A DNA stretch of 64,000 nucleotides from Oleiharenicola lentus (GCF_004118375.1 NZ_SDHX01000001.1:3227693-3291692), one strand, 5' to 3'; shown: positions 17,472 to 28,097, counted from the stretch's first letter. The notes: generated by a model not told the origin, from the sequence alone. Numbers and translations: made by a program.

Positions 17472-18380
17472 TCAGTTCGGCTTGGGCGCGTCTTCGACCT
17501 TGATCGTGGGCACCTCGGTCTCGGCGCCCTTCAGGCCGGCGTCGAGATCCTGACCGGGGGGCGGCGGCGTGAGTTCAAACTTGGGCGCGGCCGGAGCGGG
17601 CGCGGTGGAAACCGCCGGCGTTTCCGCGGACGTGGTCGGCGCGGCGGGCTTGGGGGCGGAGGCCGCCGGTTTGGCGGTGACACCCTTGAAGCCCGGGATG
17701 ACGAGCACCTGGCCGGCGCGGACCATGGCCGGATCGGTGATGGGGTTGGCCTCCACGATATCGGCGACCCTGACCCCATACTTGCGGGCGATGACGCCGA
17801 GGCTTTCGCCGGCGGCCACGGTGTGCGTCACCTTCTCGCCGTTGGTCGGACGCGTGGTCATCGGAGTTTTCTCGGCGGGTAACGACATCGCGGAAGCGGC
17901 CATCGGTTCCTTGGCGGCGCCGGGTTTGCCGGGGATGATGAGCTTGCGGCCGGGCTTGAGGGCGGTGCCGGTGGGCAGGCTGTTGGCCTTGGCGAGTTCG
18001 GCCACGGTCAGGCCGTGTTTCTTGGAGATGCTCCAGAGGCTGTCACCGCGCTCGACGGTGTAGGTGGAGACGGGGGCGACATTCTCGACGGGCTTCGGCG
18101 GCGTGACCGCCACCGCGGCGGCGGAGCCGGGGCGCGTCGGCGTGGCGTGGCCGAGCGGCGATGCGGGCGTGTAGGAAACGGCGGGCGCGGTGCCGAGGTC
18201 CACCGGCTCGGGCGCAGCCGAGTTGTAGCTCACCGGCGGCGTGGTGGAGCCGGCCGGCATGGTGGCGTCGGGCGTGGGCATGTTCCGCGGACCGGTCGAG
18301 CAACCAGGGCTCGCAAAAATGAAGATAAACGCGAGCAGGTGGACGGCGACCACGGCTCCGAAGATCTTGAGAATGTTCAT
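17472..18380 (-). CDS. lipoprotein with two LysM domains
   Basis: A 302-residue exported lipoprotein. The signal peptide is hydrophobic (VVAVHLLAFIFIF) with a lipobox ending at Cys27 (ASPGC). A Pro/Thr/Ala-rich linker leads to LysM 1 at about 106-150 (YTVERGDSLWSISKKHGL) and LysM 2 at about 185-230 (HTVAAGESLGVIARKYGV). A Pro/Ala-rich tail with acidic end follows. LysM domains bind GlcNAc-MurNAc glycans, so it should anchor in a membrane and touch peptidoglycan. It has no catalytic domain. Its place between murD and ftsW suggests a division or wall-remodelling role, which is inference. Confidence 0.88.
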   Translation of the reverse strand: MNILKIFGAVVAVHLLAFIFIFASPGCSTGPRNMPTPDATMPAGSTTPPVSYNSAAPEPVDLGTAPAVSYTPASPLGHATPTRPGSAAAVAVTPPKPVENVAPVSTYTVERGDSLWSISKKHGLTVAELAKANSLPTGTALKPGRKLIIPGKPGAAKEPMAASAMSLPAEKTPMTTRPTNGEKVTHTVAAGESLGVIARKYGVRVADIVEANPITDPAMVRAGQVLVIPGFKGVTAKPAASAPKPAAPTTSAETPAVSTAPAPAAPKFELTPPPPGQDLDAGLKGAETEVPTIKVEDAPKPN

Positions 18381-18433
18381 GGCGGTATATGAGGGCTGAG
18401 GATTGCGATTTGCTATCTAAAAAACGGGGTTGT

Positions 18434-19702
18434 TCACAGGTTTTCCACAAGGCTTTCAAACTGCCGGCCACGATCGTCGTAGCCGCGGAACATGTCGAAG
18501 CTGGCGAAGCCCGGACTGAGCACCACCTGGTCGCCGGCGGTGGCGAGGGCCCGCGCCTTTTGGACGGCCTCGGCAAGGCTGGTGCAGGCTGTCGCGGCCA
18601 CGCGGAACTGCGCACAGTGGGCCAGCAACGCAGCCTGGGTTTCACCGATCAGGAAGGCGTGCTTGAGCTGGCGGGCGATCCGGCCGACGAAGGCGCCCAA
18701 GTCGCCGCCCTTGGCCTTGCCGCCGCCGATCCAGAGGACCGGGGAGGAAAACGTCGCCAAGGCCGCCTCGACGGCGTGGAAATTGGTCGCCTTCGAGTCG
18801 TTCCAGTAGGCCACCCCGGCCTTTTCCGCCACCCGGGTCAGGCGGTGCTGGCCCAAGCGGAAGGTCTCGGCCGCGCTGTAGAGCAGACTCGGCGGCAGGC
18901 CAGTCTGGCGCCACCAGGCGGCGGCGAGGATGAAGTTCTCCCGCTGCGGGTAGCTGGCAAAGATACTCCCCCCAAGCCGGATGTCGGCCGGCTGGCCTTC
19001 GGTGGCCACCGGGACCACGGGAGGCAGCGCTTGCCCCGCCACCAGGGCGAAACGTTGCACGGAGGATCCGATGAACACACCGCCCCGCATGGTGCGTTCG
19101 AGCAGCCGGCACTTCGCCGCGAAATACGCCGGCATGCCAGGGTGCCGCTCGAGGTGATCCTCGGCAAAATTGGTCCACAGGGTCGCCGTCGGCCGGAAGT
19201 GCTGCAGCGTCTCCGCCTGGAAGGAGCTCACCTCGCACACGGCGACGTCCACCTGACCCATCTGCTCGACCACAAAGCGGCTGAACGGATAGCCGACGTT
19301 GCCCGTGACGTGCGCCCGGCGTCCGGCCGCGTTCAACGCGTGGGCCAGAAATTCCGTGAGCGAAGTTTTGCCGTTCGTGCCCGTGACGGCGATGACCTCG
19401 CCACGCCAGAACAGCGAGGCAAAGTCCAGTTCCCCAAGGCAGGTGCACCCGGCCGCGCGGGCTGTGCTGAGCCACGGGTGCTCGGGCGCAAAGCCCGGGC
19501 TGAAGACCACGAGCCCGTGGGTGGCGGCCTCGGTGGCCGTGAAAACGCGCGCGGCGTGGTCCGCCCGCTCATCGTAGAGAACGCCCGTCGCCCCGATGGC
19601 GCCGAGCAACAGGAGCACGCCCTGCCCGCTCACGCCCGCGCCCAGCACGGCGACCGGCCGGGCGAGCAAGGGGGCGATGGATTGGGGCGGGGTGAACGGC
19701 AT
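18434..19702 (-). CDS. murD: MurD, UDP-MurNAc-L-Ala D-Glu ligase
   Basis: Cytoplasmic Mur ligase adding D-glutamate, 422 residues. The N-terminal nucleotide region AVLGAGVSGQGVLLLLGAIG, ATP loop VTGTNGKTSLTEFLAHAL, NDSKATNFHAVEAAL and the late VVLSPGFASFDMFRGYDDRG are typical of MurD. Length is slightly under the usual 440-450. A stem-loop (19713-19789) and a 60-residue ORF lie just upstream. Confidence 0.95.
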   Translation of the reverse strand: MPFTPPQSIAPLLARPVAVLGAGVSGQGVLLLLGAIGATGVLYDERADHAARVFTATEAATHGLVVFSPGFAPEHPWLSTARAAGCTCLGELDFASLFWRGEVIAVTGTNGKTSLTEFLAHALNAAGRRAHVTGNVGYPFSRFVVEQMGQVDVAVCEVSSFQAETLQHFRPTATLWTNFAEDHLERHPGMPAYFAAKCRLLERTMRGGVFIGSSVQRFALVAGQALPPVVPVATEGQPADIRLGGSIFASYPQRENFILAAAWWRQTGLPPSLLYSAAETFRLGQHRLTRVAEKAGVAYWNDSKATNFHAVEAALATFSSPVLWIGGGKAKGGDLGAFVGRIARQLKHAFLIGETQAALLAHCAQFRVAATACTSLAEAVQKARALATAGDQVVLSPGFASFDMFRGYDDRGRQFESLVENL

Positions 19703-19712
19703 GAAAATTAAC

Positions 19713-19789
19713 GCAGGAAGTCCGCTGACAGCAGATTTGGTAAGGTTCCGATTGGAGTTGGTATAAAGAACCTGTCAGCGGGCTCCTGC
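19713..19789. repeat. 18-19 base inverted repeat upstream of murD
   Basis: GCAGGAAGTCCGCTGACAG (19713-19731) pairs, with one mismatch and one bulge, with CTGTCAGCGGGCTCCTGC (19772-19789). The right arm overlaps the last codons and stop of the 60-residue ORF. It could be an RNA processing or attenuation stem, or another palindromic repeat. Confidence 0.5.
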
Positions 19790-19957
19790 GAAAGTCTTGG
19801 CGCTGCGCACGACCGGGCCCTCGGGCACGGCCTGCCCCTTGCGGAGGCGGCGCAGTTTGGAAAGTGAGCGCACCACCGGCTGCCTCAGCAGCACGAGGCT
19901 GGTCAGGGTCACATCACGAAAGCTGGGCGTGTTCTCGAAGTTGTAGTCGATGGGCAT
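19775..19957 (-). CDS. small hypothetical protein (60 aa) in dcw cluster
   Basis: Frame MPIDYNFENTPSFRDVTLTS onward, basic in the second half (SLSKLRRLRKGQ), no membrane segment. Third codon positions are mostly G/C as in its neighbours, which favours real coding. It is co-oriented between the 43-residue ORF and murD. No Shine-Dalgarno is visible and I recognise no family. Its stop lies inside the right arm of a stem-loop. Confidence 0.45.
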   Translation of the reverse strand: MPIDYNFENTPSFRDVTLTSLVLLRQPVVRSLSKLRRLRKGQAVPEGPVVRSAKTFAGAR

Positions 19958-20057
19958 GGGTGGGGGTGGTGAAAGTGAAAGGGTCGGGTGATACTCAACG
20001 TGCTCGGATCAACATGGGGCGATTGGGATGTCCCTGGTCGTTGGTCTCTGGCCCCGG

Positions 20058-20189
20058 CTAGCGCCGCAGGCCGAGGATGATGAAGGCGGTGAAGGCGCAG
20101 GCCCAGAGGGCCGCGATAAGCAGGGTCGTCCGCGAAAAGGGCATGCGGGCGTCGAACTGCTTGGTGAGGGCTTTGATCATGGCGGACAT
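20058..20189 (-). CDS. 43-aa single-span membrane protein in dcw cluster
   Basis: Frame beginning MSAMIKALTKQFDARMPFSR, then a membrane helix (TLLIAALWACAFTAFIILGL) and a final RR. The start lies 19 bases after the mraY stop and co-orientation and G/C-rich third positions support coding. A start at the second Met (20180) is also possible. The layout, an amphipathic N-terminus plus one helix, would suit a small membrane partner of MraY or the divisome, but no family is recognised. Confidence 0.6.
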   Translation of the reverse strand: MSAMIKALTKQFDARMPFSRTTLLIAALWACAFTAFIILGLRR

Positions 20190-20208
20190 GGTGCGGAACG
20201 AGGGATGG

Positions 20209-21324
20209 TTAGCGGAGCTTGAGCGTGGCGAGGCCGGCGAGGGCGAAGCCGAGGGAGAGAACCCAGAAACGGAGGACGACCTTGGTCTCGGGCCAGCCCT
20301 TCTTCTGGAAATGGTGGTGGATCGGGGCCATGAGGAAGAGGCGTTGCCCCGTGCCCGTGCGCCGGCGGGTGTACTTGAACCAGCCGACCTGGAAGATGAC
20401 CGACAGCGCCTCCATCACGAACACACCGCCGACGATCACCAGCGTGAAGGGCTGGTGGATCATGAAGGCCATGACACCGATGAGTCCGCCGAGCGCTAGC
20501 GAACCGGTGTCGCCCATGAAAACCTCGGCGGGATGCGAGTTGTACCAGAGGAAGGCCATGCAGGCGCCGATCAGCGCCGAACACACGATGGTCAGCTCGC
20601 CCGTGCCCGGCACGTAGCTGATGAGCAGGTATTCCGAGATGACGCTGTTGCCCGCCGCATAGGCCATGATGCCGAACACCAGCGCCACGGTGATCGTGCA
20701 ACCGGTGGCCAGGCCGTCGAGACCATCGGTCAGGTTGATGGCGTTGCTGAAGCCGACGATCCAGAGGTAGATCAGCACGAGCAGCAGCGACCAGTGCATG
20801 TGCGGAATGATCGCCGTCTTGAGAAACGGGACCCACAGCTCGCGGATCTTGGCGGAGCTCTGTGGATGCCAGAGCAGGATGCCGAGCGCGATCACGGTTG
20901 CGGCCGTCTGCCAGGCGATCTTCTCCCAGGAGCGGATGCCGTCCTTGTTCTTGTGGACGACCTTCAGGTAGTCGTCGCGCCAGCCGGGCACGGTCAGCGC
21001 CGTGTAAACGAAGAGCGCGACCACGGTCCACACGTTGGGCACGGCCCAGAGCACCGTGCTGAAAAACACCGAAAGGAAGATGATGAGCCCGCCCATCGTC
21101 GGCGTGTGCTTCTTGTCGAAGTAGGTCGCCCCGAGCGCGCCCGTGCGCTCGTCGATGTAACCGTGACCGAACTTCAGCTCGCGGAACCGGCGGATGAGCC
21201 ACGGACCGATGACGAAGCCGATGAGCAAGGCCGTGATCGCCGCACCCACCGAGCGCACGGTGATGTATTGCAGCAGGCGAAACGGCCCGAAGACGTGGTC
21301 GTATTGGGAAAGGTAGCTAAGCAT
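20209..21324 (-). CDS. mraY: MraY, phospho-MurNAc-pentapeptide translocase
   Basis: Inner-membrane enzyme making lipid I from UDP-MurNAc-pentapeptide and undecaprenyl phosphate, 371 residues, about ten helices. Catalytic motifs include FDKKHTPTMGGLIIF, NAINLTDGLDGLATG and a late HHHFQKKG. I start at the ATG at 21324 (MLSYLSQYDHVFGPF), which has a good Shine-Dalgarno (GGAGGAA) about 6 bases upstream. The 242-base gap before it contains a palindromic repeat, so this gene may need its own ribosome loading. Confidence 0.96.
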   Translation of the reverse strand: MLSYLSQYDHVFGPFRLLQYITVRSVGAAITALLIGFVIGPWLIRRFRELKFGHGYIDERTGALGATYFDKKHTPTMGGLIIFLSVFFSTVLWAVPNVWTVVALFVYTALTVPGWRDDYLKVVHKNKDGIRSWEKIAWQTAATVIALGILLWHPQSSAKIRELWVPFLKTAIIPHMHWSLLLVLIYLWIVGFSNAINLTDGLDGLATGCTITVALVFGIMAYAAGNSVISEYLLISYVPGTGELTIVCSALIGACMAFLWYNSHPAEVFMGDTGSLALGGLIGVMAFMIHQPFTLVIVGGVFVMEALSVIFQVGWFKYTRRRTGTGQRLFLMAPIHHHFQKKGWPETKVVLRFWVLSLGFALAGLATLKLR

Positions 21325-21393
21325 GGCCGTTCCTCCGTTGGAAGGTCGGTGTCCCGACCGACCGCGGCCGAACCCCACCCGTCACCTGTAGGC

Positions 21394-21491
21394 TGTCATT
21401 CTGAGCGGAGCGAAGTTCCGAGCGAAGCGACATCCCCATCCAGTTTGATACGCGACATGCTGCTGGATCCTTCGCTTCGCTCAGGATGACA
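21394..21491. repeat. GTCATYCTGAGC palindromic repeat, copy 1
   Basis: Begins TGTCATTCTGAGCGGAGCGA and ends with the complement-like CGCTCAGGATGACA, with GGATCC near the right arm. Related copies are at 41737-41839 and 50044-50126. This copy splits mraY from murF inside the dcw run. Confidence 0.8.
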
Positions 21492-21566
21492 CGATGGCGA
21501 ACCATTTTTGGTTCCGTATAATTCAGGAAGATCCGCGTCGAGAAGCTGTGGTGGAAGGAGAGCATG

Positions 21567-22979
21567 TCAGTGCGCGGTGACGGCCGAGGGTTCGAGCACA
21601 GTCTCAAGCTGGTAGCGGCGGCTGCCCTTCAGGAATACGGCGCCTTTGAAACCGGCCAGCCGGGCCCGCACGGGATCAAGCGTCGTGATGACCTCGACCT
21701 GCGCGGGATCGTTGCCGTTTTCCAGCAGCCCCTCGCGGAGGGCTGCGGCCTGGCTGCCGATGGCGTAGAGATGATCGCCCGGCTGCAGCAGGAGCGTGCG
21801 CCCGAACTGGCGGTGATATTCCGCCGCGTCGGCGCCGAGTTCCTCCATGCTGCCGATCACGTAGATCCGCGGCAGGTCCTCGCCGACCATGCCGTTGAAG
21901 GCGTCTACCGAGTCGGTCATCGAAGCCGGGTTGGCGTTGTAGAAATCGCAATAGACCGTCGCCTCGCCGCTCCGGCGCAGCTCGCCGCGCCATTTCGACG
22001 GCGCCCACGTCGAGAGCCGGGCCTGCAACGTGGCGTCATCCACGCCGAGTTCCGAGGCGAGCGCGAGCGCCAGCGCGGTGTTCTGCGCCATGCCGCCGGA
22101 AACGCGGCGCAGGATGAACGTGCGTTTGCCGTCGAGCCGCACCTCGGTGCGCTCCGGGCGGTGAAAGACGTTGAACTTCACCGTACGGCCGGTGACGCGC
22201 ACCATGCCCTCGTTCTCGGGCACGAGGACCAGTGGATTGGCCAGCTCGCGAAACACCGTGTGCGCCCAGCACGAAACGGGAAATACCTGCAGGCCGCCGG
22301 CACGCACGCCGGTCAGCAGCGTGACCTTCTCGGCCGCGACGCCGTCGAGCGATCCGAGTTTCTCCAAGTGCGCCGGACCGACCAGCGTCACGACCGCATG
22401 GTCCGGCTCGATCATGCCCGCCAACGGGAGCATCTCGCCGGGTGAGTTGATCCCGGCCTCGACCACCGCGGCGCGATGGATCGCCGGCTCAAGGCGGGTG
22501 AGGGTGAGCGGAACGCCGATGTGATTGTTCAGGTTGCCCTCGGTGGCGAGGACCGTAGGACCGGTCTGTGACTGGCCTGGCCGGTCGGAGACCGGCCCTG
22601 CCCCGCCCAGCAGCACGGCGAGAAGATCCTTGGTGGAGGTCTTGCCCACGCTGCCGGTGACGCCGATCACCGGTCCGTGAAACTCGCGACGATGCTCGCG
22701 GGCGATGGCCTGAAATGCCTCGAGCGGATCCTTCACCACCAACTGGGGAATCCCCTGCCCCGGCACGGTTCGCGCCACCAGCGCGGCCGCGGCGCCTTTG
22801 CCCTGAGCTTCGCCGAGGAAATCGTGGCCGTCGCGCTTGTCGGTCTTGAGCGCGACAAAGACCTGCCCGGCGCTCAGCGTGCGGGTGTCCTGATTGAAAC
22901 CGCGGATCGCCGCCGCCGGAAACGGCGACCAAGTGCCACCGGTCCAGGTGGCGAGCTTTTCTGCGGCAAACGTTGGCAT
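21567..22979 (-). CDS. murF: MurF, D-Ala-D-Ala adding ligase
   Basis: Completes the UDP-MurNAc-pentapeptide, 470 residues, cytoplasmic. ATP loop VIGVTGSVGKTSTKDLLAVL, then ATEGNLNNHIGVPLTLTRL and YCDFYNANPASMTDSVDAF are MurF hallmarks. Between the ATP loop and NLNNHIG there are about 15 extra residues (127-141, rich in Gly/Pro/Ser/Gln) encoded by a palindromic repeat; E. coli MurF has nothing there. The frame stays open, so the enzyme may tolerate the insert. I start at the ATG at 22979. Confidence 0.95.
   Translation of the reverse strand: MPTFAAEKLATWTGGTWSPFPAAAIRGFNQDTRTLSAGQVFVALKTDKRDGHDFLGEAQGKGAAAALVARTVPGQGIPQLVVKDPLEAFQAIAREHRREFHGPVIGVTGSVGKTSTKDLLAVLLGGAGPVSDRPGQSQTGPTVLATEGNLNNHIGVPLTLTRLEPAIHRAAVVEAGINSPGEMLPLAGMIEPDHAVVTLVGPAHLEKLGSLDGVAAEKVTLLTGVRAGGLQVFPVSCWAHTVFRELANPLVLVPENEGMVRVTGRTVKFNVFHRPERTEVRLDGKRTFILRRVSGGMAQNTALALALASELGVDDATLQARLSTWAPSKWRGELRRSGEATVYCDFYNANPASMTDSVDAFNGMVGEDLPRIYVIGSMEELGADAAEYHRQFGRTLLLQPGDHLYAIGSQAAALREGLLENGNDPAQVEVITTLDPVRARLAGFKGAVFLKGSRRYQLETVLEPSAVTAH
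22557..22601. repeat. palindromic repeat inserted in-frame in murF
   Basis: Codes residues 127-141 of MurF. Contains GGCCGGT-CGGAG-ACCGGCC (22579-22597), a perfect 7-base stem, followed by further GGTC words. A near-identical hairpin lies intergenically at 4657-4680. Confidence 0.6.
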
Positions 22980-23012
22980 GGTGAGTGAATACGTTACGCG
23001 GATTTCCCGACA

Positions 23013-23113
23013 CACCCCGCCCTGCGGGCACCCCTCTCCAGAGGGGATTGCAAACCCGCGCTGCGTGAGATCCCCTCTATCAAGAGGGGTGGCGCGCAGC
23101 GCCGGGGTGGGTT
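23013..23113. repeat. palindromic repeat between murE and murF
   Basis: CACCCCGCCCTGCGGGCACC and CCCTCTCCAGAGGGGA at the left are mirrored by TCCCCTCTATCAAGAGGGG and CGCGCAGCGCCGGGGTGGG at the right. This is a composite inverted repeat of about 100 bases, filling most of the 153-base murE-murF gap. Confidence 0.75.
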
Positions 23114-23132
23114 GATCGGTCGGGGCATCGGT

Positions 23133-24721
<1,589 letters not shown>

Positions 24722-24725
<4 letters not shown>

Positions 24726-26575
24726 AGGGCACCTCCCTGCATGGCCACCAGGTTGCGGGTCAGCGGAGTCACGGGTTTGATGTCGAGATACTGGATGAGC
24801 TGTTCGGCCACGCGCCGGAAGGCCGGCGCGGCGACGGCGCGGCCGTAGTTGTTGCCCTTGGGCACCTGGGCGTCGTCCACGATGACGGAGAGGACGATCT
24901 CGGGGCGGCTGGCCGGGAAGAAGCCGACGAAGGAGCCGACGTGGCGGTTGGTCACGTAGCGGCCGTCCACGATTTTCTGGGTCGTGCCGGTCTTGGCCGC
25001 GATCTCGAAGCCGGGGATGTCGAAGCCATTGGCCGTGCCCTCGGGGCCGACGACGCGATGGAGCAGCTGCGCGAGGGTAGCCGCCGTGCTGGGCTTGAGC
25101 ACCTGCGTGACCTTCTCGGGTTCAAAGGTGCGCACCACGTTGCCGGCGCTGTCGCGGATTTCCTGAAGGATCTGCGGGCGCATGCGGGCGCCGCCATTGG
25201 CCACGACGCTCATCGCCATGTGGATCTGCAGTGGCGTGGCCGCGACCGCGTGGCCCATGGGCATGCGCGTGATGGTCAGGCCGTCCCAGCGCGCCGGCGG
25301 CTCCATGATGCCGCGCACCTCGCCGCCGAGGGGGAACTTGGTGGACGTGCCGAAGCCGAAGCGCTGGGCGTATTCGTGGAAACTGTCGCCGCCCATGAGC
25401 ATGGCGAGCTGCGCGGCGCCACGGTTGCTGGAATGACTGACGATCTCCGAAACCGTCAGCAGGCCGAAAGGATGGTCCTCCTTCGGCAGCTTCAGGTCGC
25501 GGCCGCGGTAGTTGGCCACAGGGTTGCCGCAGTCGAAGGTGGAGGCGGGCGACACGATGCCCTGGTCGAGCGCGGCGCCGGCGGCGACGATCTTGAAGGT
25601 CGAGCCGGGCTCGATGATGTCGGTCACCGCGTAGTTCCGCTGCGCCTCGAGCGGGGCCTTGCTGTAGTTGTTCAGGTCGAAGCTCGGGTAGTTCGCCATG
25701 CCGAGAATGCGGCCGGTGCGCGCCTCGCTGACGATGATGGTGGCAAAGTTCGGGTTAAAGCTCTGCGCGATCTCGCGGAGCTCGTCCTCGATGATGTGCT
25801 GCACAACCGAGTCGATGGTCAGCACCACATCATGACCGTCGCGGGCGGTCACCTCGCGGGAGCGGAACTGCGCGAGTTCGCGGCGGGTGCCGTCCTTCTC
25901 CGACTCGATCCAGCCGTCCTCCCCCTTCAGGTAGAGATCCAGGTGGCGCTCGACGCCGGTCACCGAGGTGCCTTCGCGGTTGAGGTAGCCGATGAGGTTG
26001 GCGGCGAGGCTGCTGCCGGGATAAACGCGGCGATAAACCCGCTCGGCGGTGAGGCCGCGCACGTTGAGCGCGGCGATGCGCGCGTAGGTCGGCTCGTCGA
26101 GTCCCTCGCGGATCTTTACCCACCGGTCCTTGATCTGGCCGTCGCGGGCGCCGTCGTGGTTGTCCTTTTCCACCGGCGCGGCTTTCAGGCGGGGCACGAA
26201 GGCGGTTTCGATCTCCGCCGTTGTCACGCCGAGCAGGCCGGCCAGCTGGATGCGCTTCAGGCGCTCATCGGCCGCCTTCTTGGCGCGGCGGGCCTCGTTC
26301 TTGTCGAGGTCGAGGTAGTCCACGAGCGACCAGGGATCCACCGCGAGCGTGACCTCCGAACGGCTGGTCGCGAGCAGGTTGCCGCGGGCGTCGAGGATCG
26401 CGCCGCGCCGGGCATGCTCGACCACGATCTGGCGGCGGGCCTTGTCCACAAAGCCCAGCAGCTCCTCCCGGTCCACCACGTGCAGGAACACCAGCCGCAC
26501 GCCGACCGCCATGAAGCAGGCCAGCACGCCGACGGCGAGCAGGGTGAGACGGTTGGAGGCGAAACCCTTGGACAT
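24722..26575 (-). CDS. ftsI: FtsI/PBP3, septal transpeptidase
   Basis: Monofunctional class B penicillin-binding protein, 617 residues. One N-terminal membrane helix (LTLLAVGVLACFMAVGVRLV), a PBP dimerisation domain, then the transpeptidase with SxxK in EPGSTFKIVAAG near 320, SxN in SHSSNRGAAQLAM near 382, and KTG in AAKTGTTQKI near 528. No PASTA domains follow. It cross-links septal peptidoglycan with FtsW. It starts 9 bases after ftsL and overlaps murE. Confidence 0.96.
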
Positions 26576-26584
26576 GGCAATGGA

Positions 26585-27001
26585 TCAGCGCAGGGCGGCG
26601 GTCACGAATTGAAAGGAGGGAGCGCGGGCCGGCGTCTCCAGCGAGGCGACGGAGACGCGGAAGATCTCGCGGTTGCGCTTCTCGGCGAGCCGCAGCTCGG
26701 GCGAGACGTTCACGCGCTGGACCTGGATCTCGCGGGGCGTGACCAGGCCGAGGCTCATGCTCTGGTTCTTCTTGAGGAGCGCGTCGGGGTTGACCGCGGC
26801 GGCGACCAGGGCGTTGACATCGTCAAGCCGGCGCTCGACATCCGCGATCTGCACGTGGATGGCGCGGCTCTCGTTGGCGGCCTGGGAGATGCCCTGGCGC
26901 ATCCAGACGGCGCCCAGGCCGAGGGAGCCGGAAAACACCAGGAGAGCGAGCGTCAGAAGAATGGCGCGGTTGACGAGGGCGTTGGTCGGGGGGGGCTTCA
27001 T
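26585..27001 (-). CDS. ftsL: FtsL-like divisome protein
   Basis: A 138-residue bitopic protein: short N-tail, one membrane helix (ILLTLALLVFSGSLGLGAVW), then a heptad-like stretch (HVQIADVERRLDDVNALVAA). This topology, together with the position between rsmH and ftsI, is that of FtsL, whose sequence is poorly conserved. FtsL forms a complex with FtsB and FtsQ and activates FtsWI. The segment after the coiled coil is longer than usual. The name rests mainly on synteny and topology. Confidence 0.75.
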   Translation of the reverse strand: MKPPPTNALVNRAILLTLALLVFSGSLGLGAVWMRQGISQAANESRAIHVQIADVERRLDDVNALVAAAVNPDALLKKNQSMSLGLVTPREIQVQRVNVSPELRLAEKRNREIFRVSVASLETPARAPSFQFVTAALR

Positions 27002-27014
27002 GTGCGGGACAGGG

Positions 27015-27965
27015 TCAGAGTTTGCGGAGGACGCGCAGCTTGGCGGAGCGGCTGCGCGGGTTGGCGGCGATCTCGGCCGCGGAAGGGGTGACGGGTTTGC
27101 GGGTGAGCAGGTCGGCGTGCTTGGCGCGGAGCTGCTGCGGCGTGGAGTCGTTCTCGTCCACGGGCAGGCCGCAGGCCTGGCGGAAGTAGCGCTTCACGGG
27201 GCGGTCCTCGAGCGAGTGGAAGCTGATGACCGCGAGCACGCCGCCGGGGGCAAGCTTCGAGAAGGCCGCGGGCAGGCCGCGCTCGATGGCGCCGATCTCG
27301 TCGTTCACGGCGATGCGGATGCCCTGGAAGGAGCGCGTGGCGGGATGGATGCGGCTGTCGCGCTTGGCGTAGGCGGGAATGGCGTCGGCAATGAGCGCCG
27401 CGAGCGAAGCGGTGCGGGCGAGCCGGCCCGAGCCGCGGGCGGCCTCGATCGCGGAGACGACCTTGCGCCAGTTGTCCTCCTCGCCGAAGTCACGGATGGC
27501 GCGGACGAGCGCCTCGTGGCTGGCGGTTTCCAGCCAGCGTGCGGCGGACGAGCCGGCGCGCGGATCCATGCGCATGTCGGCCTCGGCATCGTGGCGGAAG
27601 GCGAAGCCGCGGTCCGCCTCGTCGAGCTGGAACGACGACACGCCGAGATCGAAGAGGATGCCGTCGAAACCGGTGTCGGGCAGCGACGCGAGATCGCCGA
27701 AGTTCAGGTCCACGAAGCGGAAGGTCGCGGGAAACTCCGTGGCGGTGCGCGCGGCGCGCGGGGCGGCGGCGGGATCGCGGTCGAGCGAGGTGACCCGGGC
27801 GCCGGCCGCCAGCAGGGCGCCAGTGTGGCCGCCCCCGCCGAAGGTGCAGTCGAGGATCTGCCGGCCCGCCTGCGGCGCGAGGTATTCGAGGACCTCGTGC
27901 AGCATGACAGGAAGGTGCCCCGGGGTCATGGTGCGCGGTTGAATCTCAATGACGGGCGCGGGCAT
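27015..27965 (-). CDS. rsmH: RsmH, 16S rRNA C1402 N4-methyltransferase
   Basis: S-adenosylmethionine-dependent methyltransferase (MraW), 316 residues. Motifs: [48 protein letters not shown], and the C-terminal [17 protein letters not shown]. It modifies 16S rRNA in the decoding centre and is a standard dcw member after mraZ. Its start overlaps the end of a 47-residue ORF by 20 bases. Confidence 0.96.
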   Translation of the reverse strand: MPAPVIEIQPRTMTPGHLPVMLHEVLEYLAPQAGRQILDCTFGGGGHTGALLAAGARVTSLDRDPAAAPRAARTATEFPATFRFVDLNFGDLASLPDTGFDGILFDLGVSSFQLDEADRGFAFRHDAEADMRMDPRAGSSAARWLETASHEALVRAIRDFGEEDNWRKVVSAIEAARGSGRLARTASLAALIADAIPAYAKRDSRIHPATRSFQGIRIAVNDEIGAIERGLPAAFSKLAPGGVLAVISFHSLEDRPVKRYFRQACGLPVDENDSTPQQLRAKHADLLTRKPVTPSAAEIAANPRSRSAKLRVLRKL

Positions 27966-28089
27966 GGGGCTTCTTCCAGGGCAGAACGATCGAGATCGGT
28001 TCGCGCAGGAGTGACCGCCGGTGCGCGCAGAACACCGTCGAAAGTTTCGGGAGGGGCTGGGACTTGATCAGGGGCGTCAGAATCTTCAT
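27946..28089 (-). CDS. 47-aa hypothetical ORF between mraZ and rsmH
   Basis: Frame [20 protein letters not shown], with a strongly basic C-terminal part ([10 protein letters not shown]). It starts 8 bases after the mraZ stop and overlaps rsmH by 20 bases, a tight arrangement typical of coupled genes. No family is recognised and it could merely be the leader of rsmH. Comparison of related genomes would decide. Confidence 0.4.
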   Translation of the reverse strand: MKILTPLIKSQPLPKLSTVFCAHRRSLLREPISIVLPWKKPHARARH

Positions 28090-28097
28090 GGAAAATT

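Noticed and set aside
24941-27091. Long open frame on the + strand antisense to ftsI and ftsL
   Set aside because: Its composition is that of an antisense shadow, and ftsI carries all three PBP motifs on the other strand.
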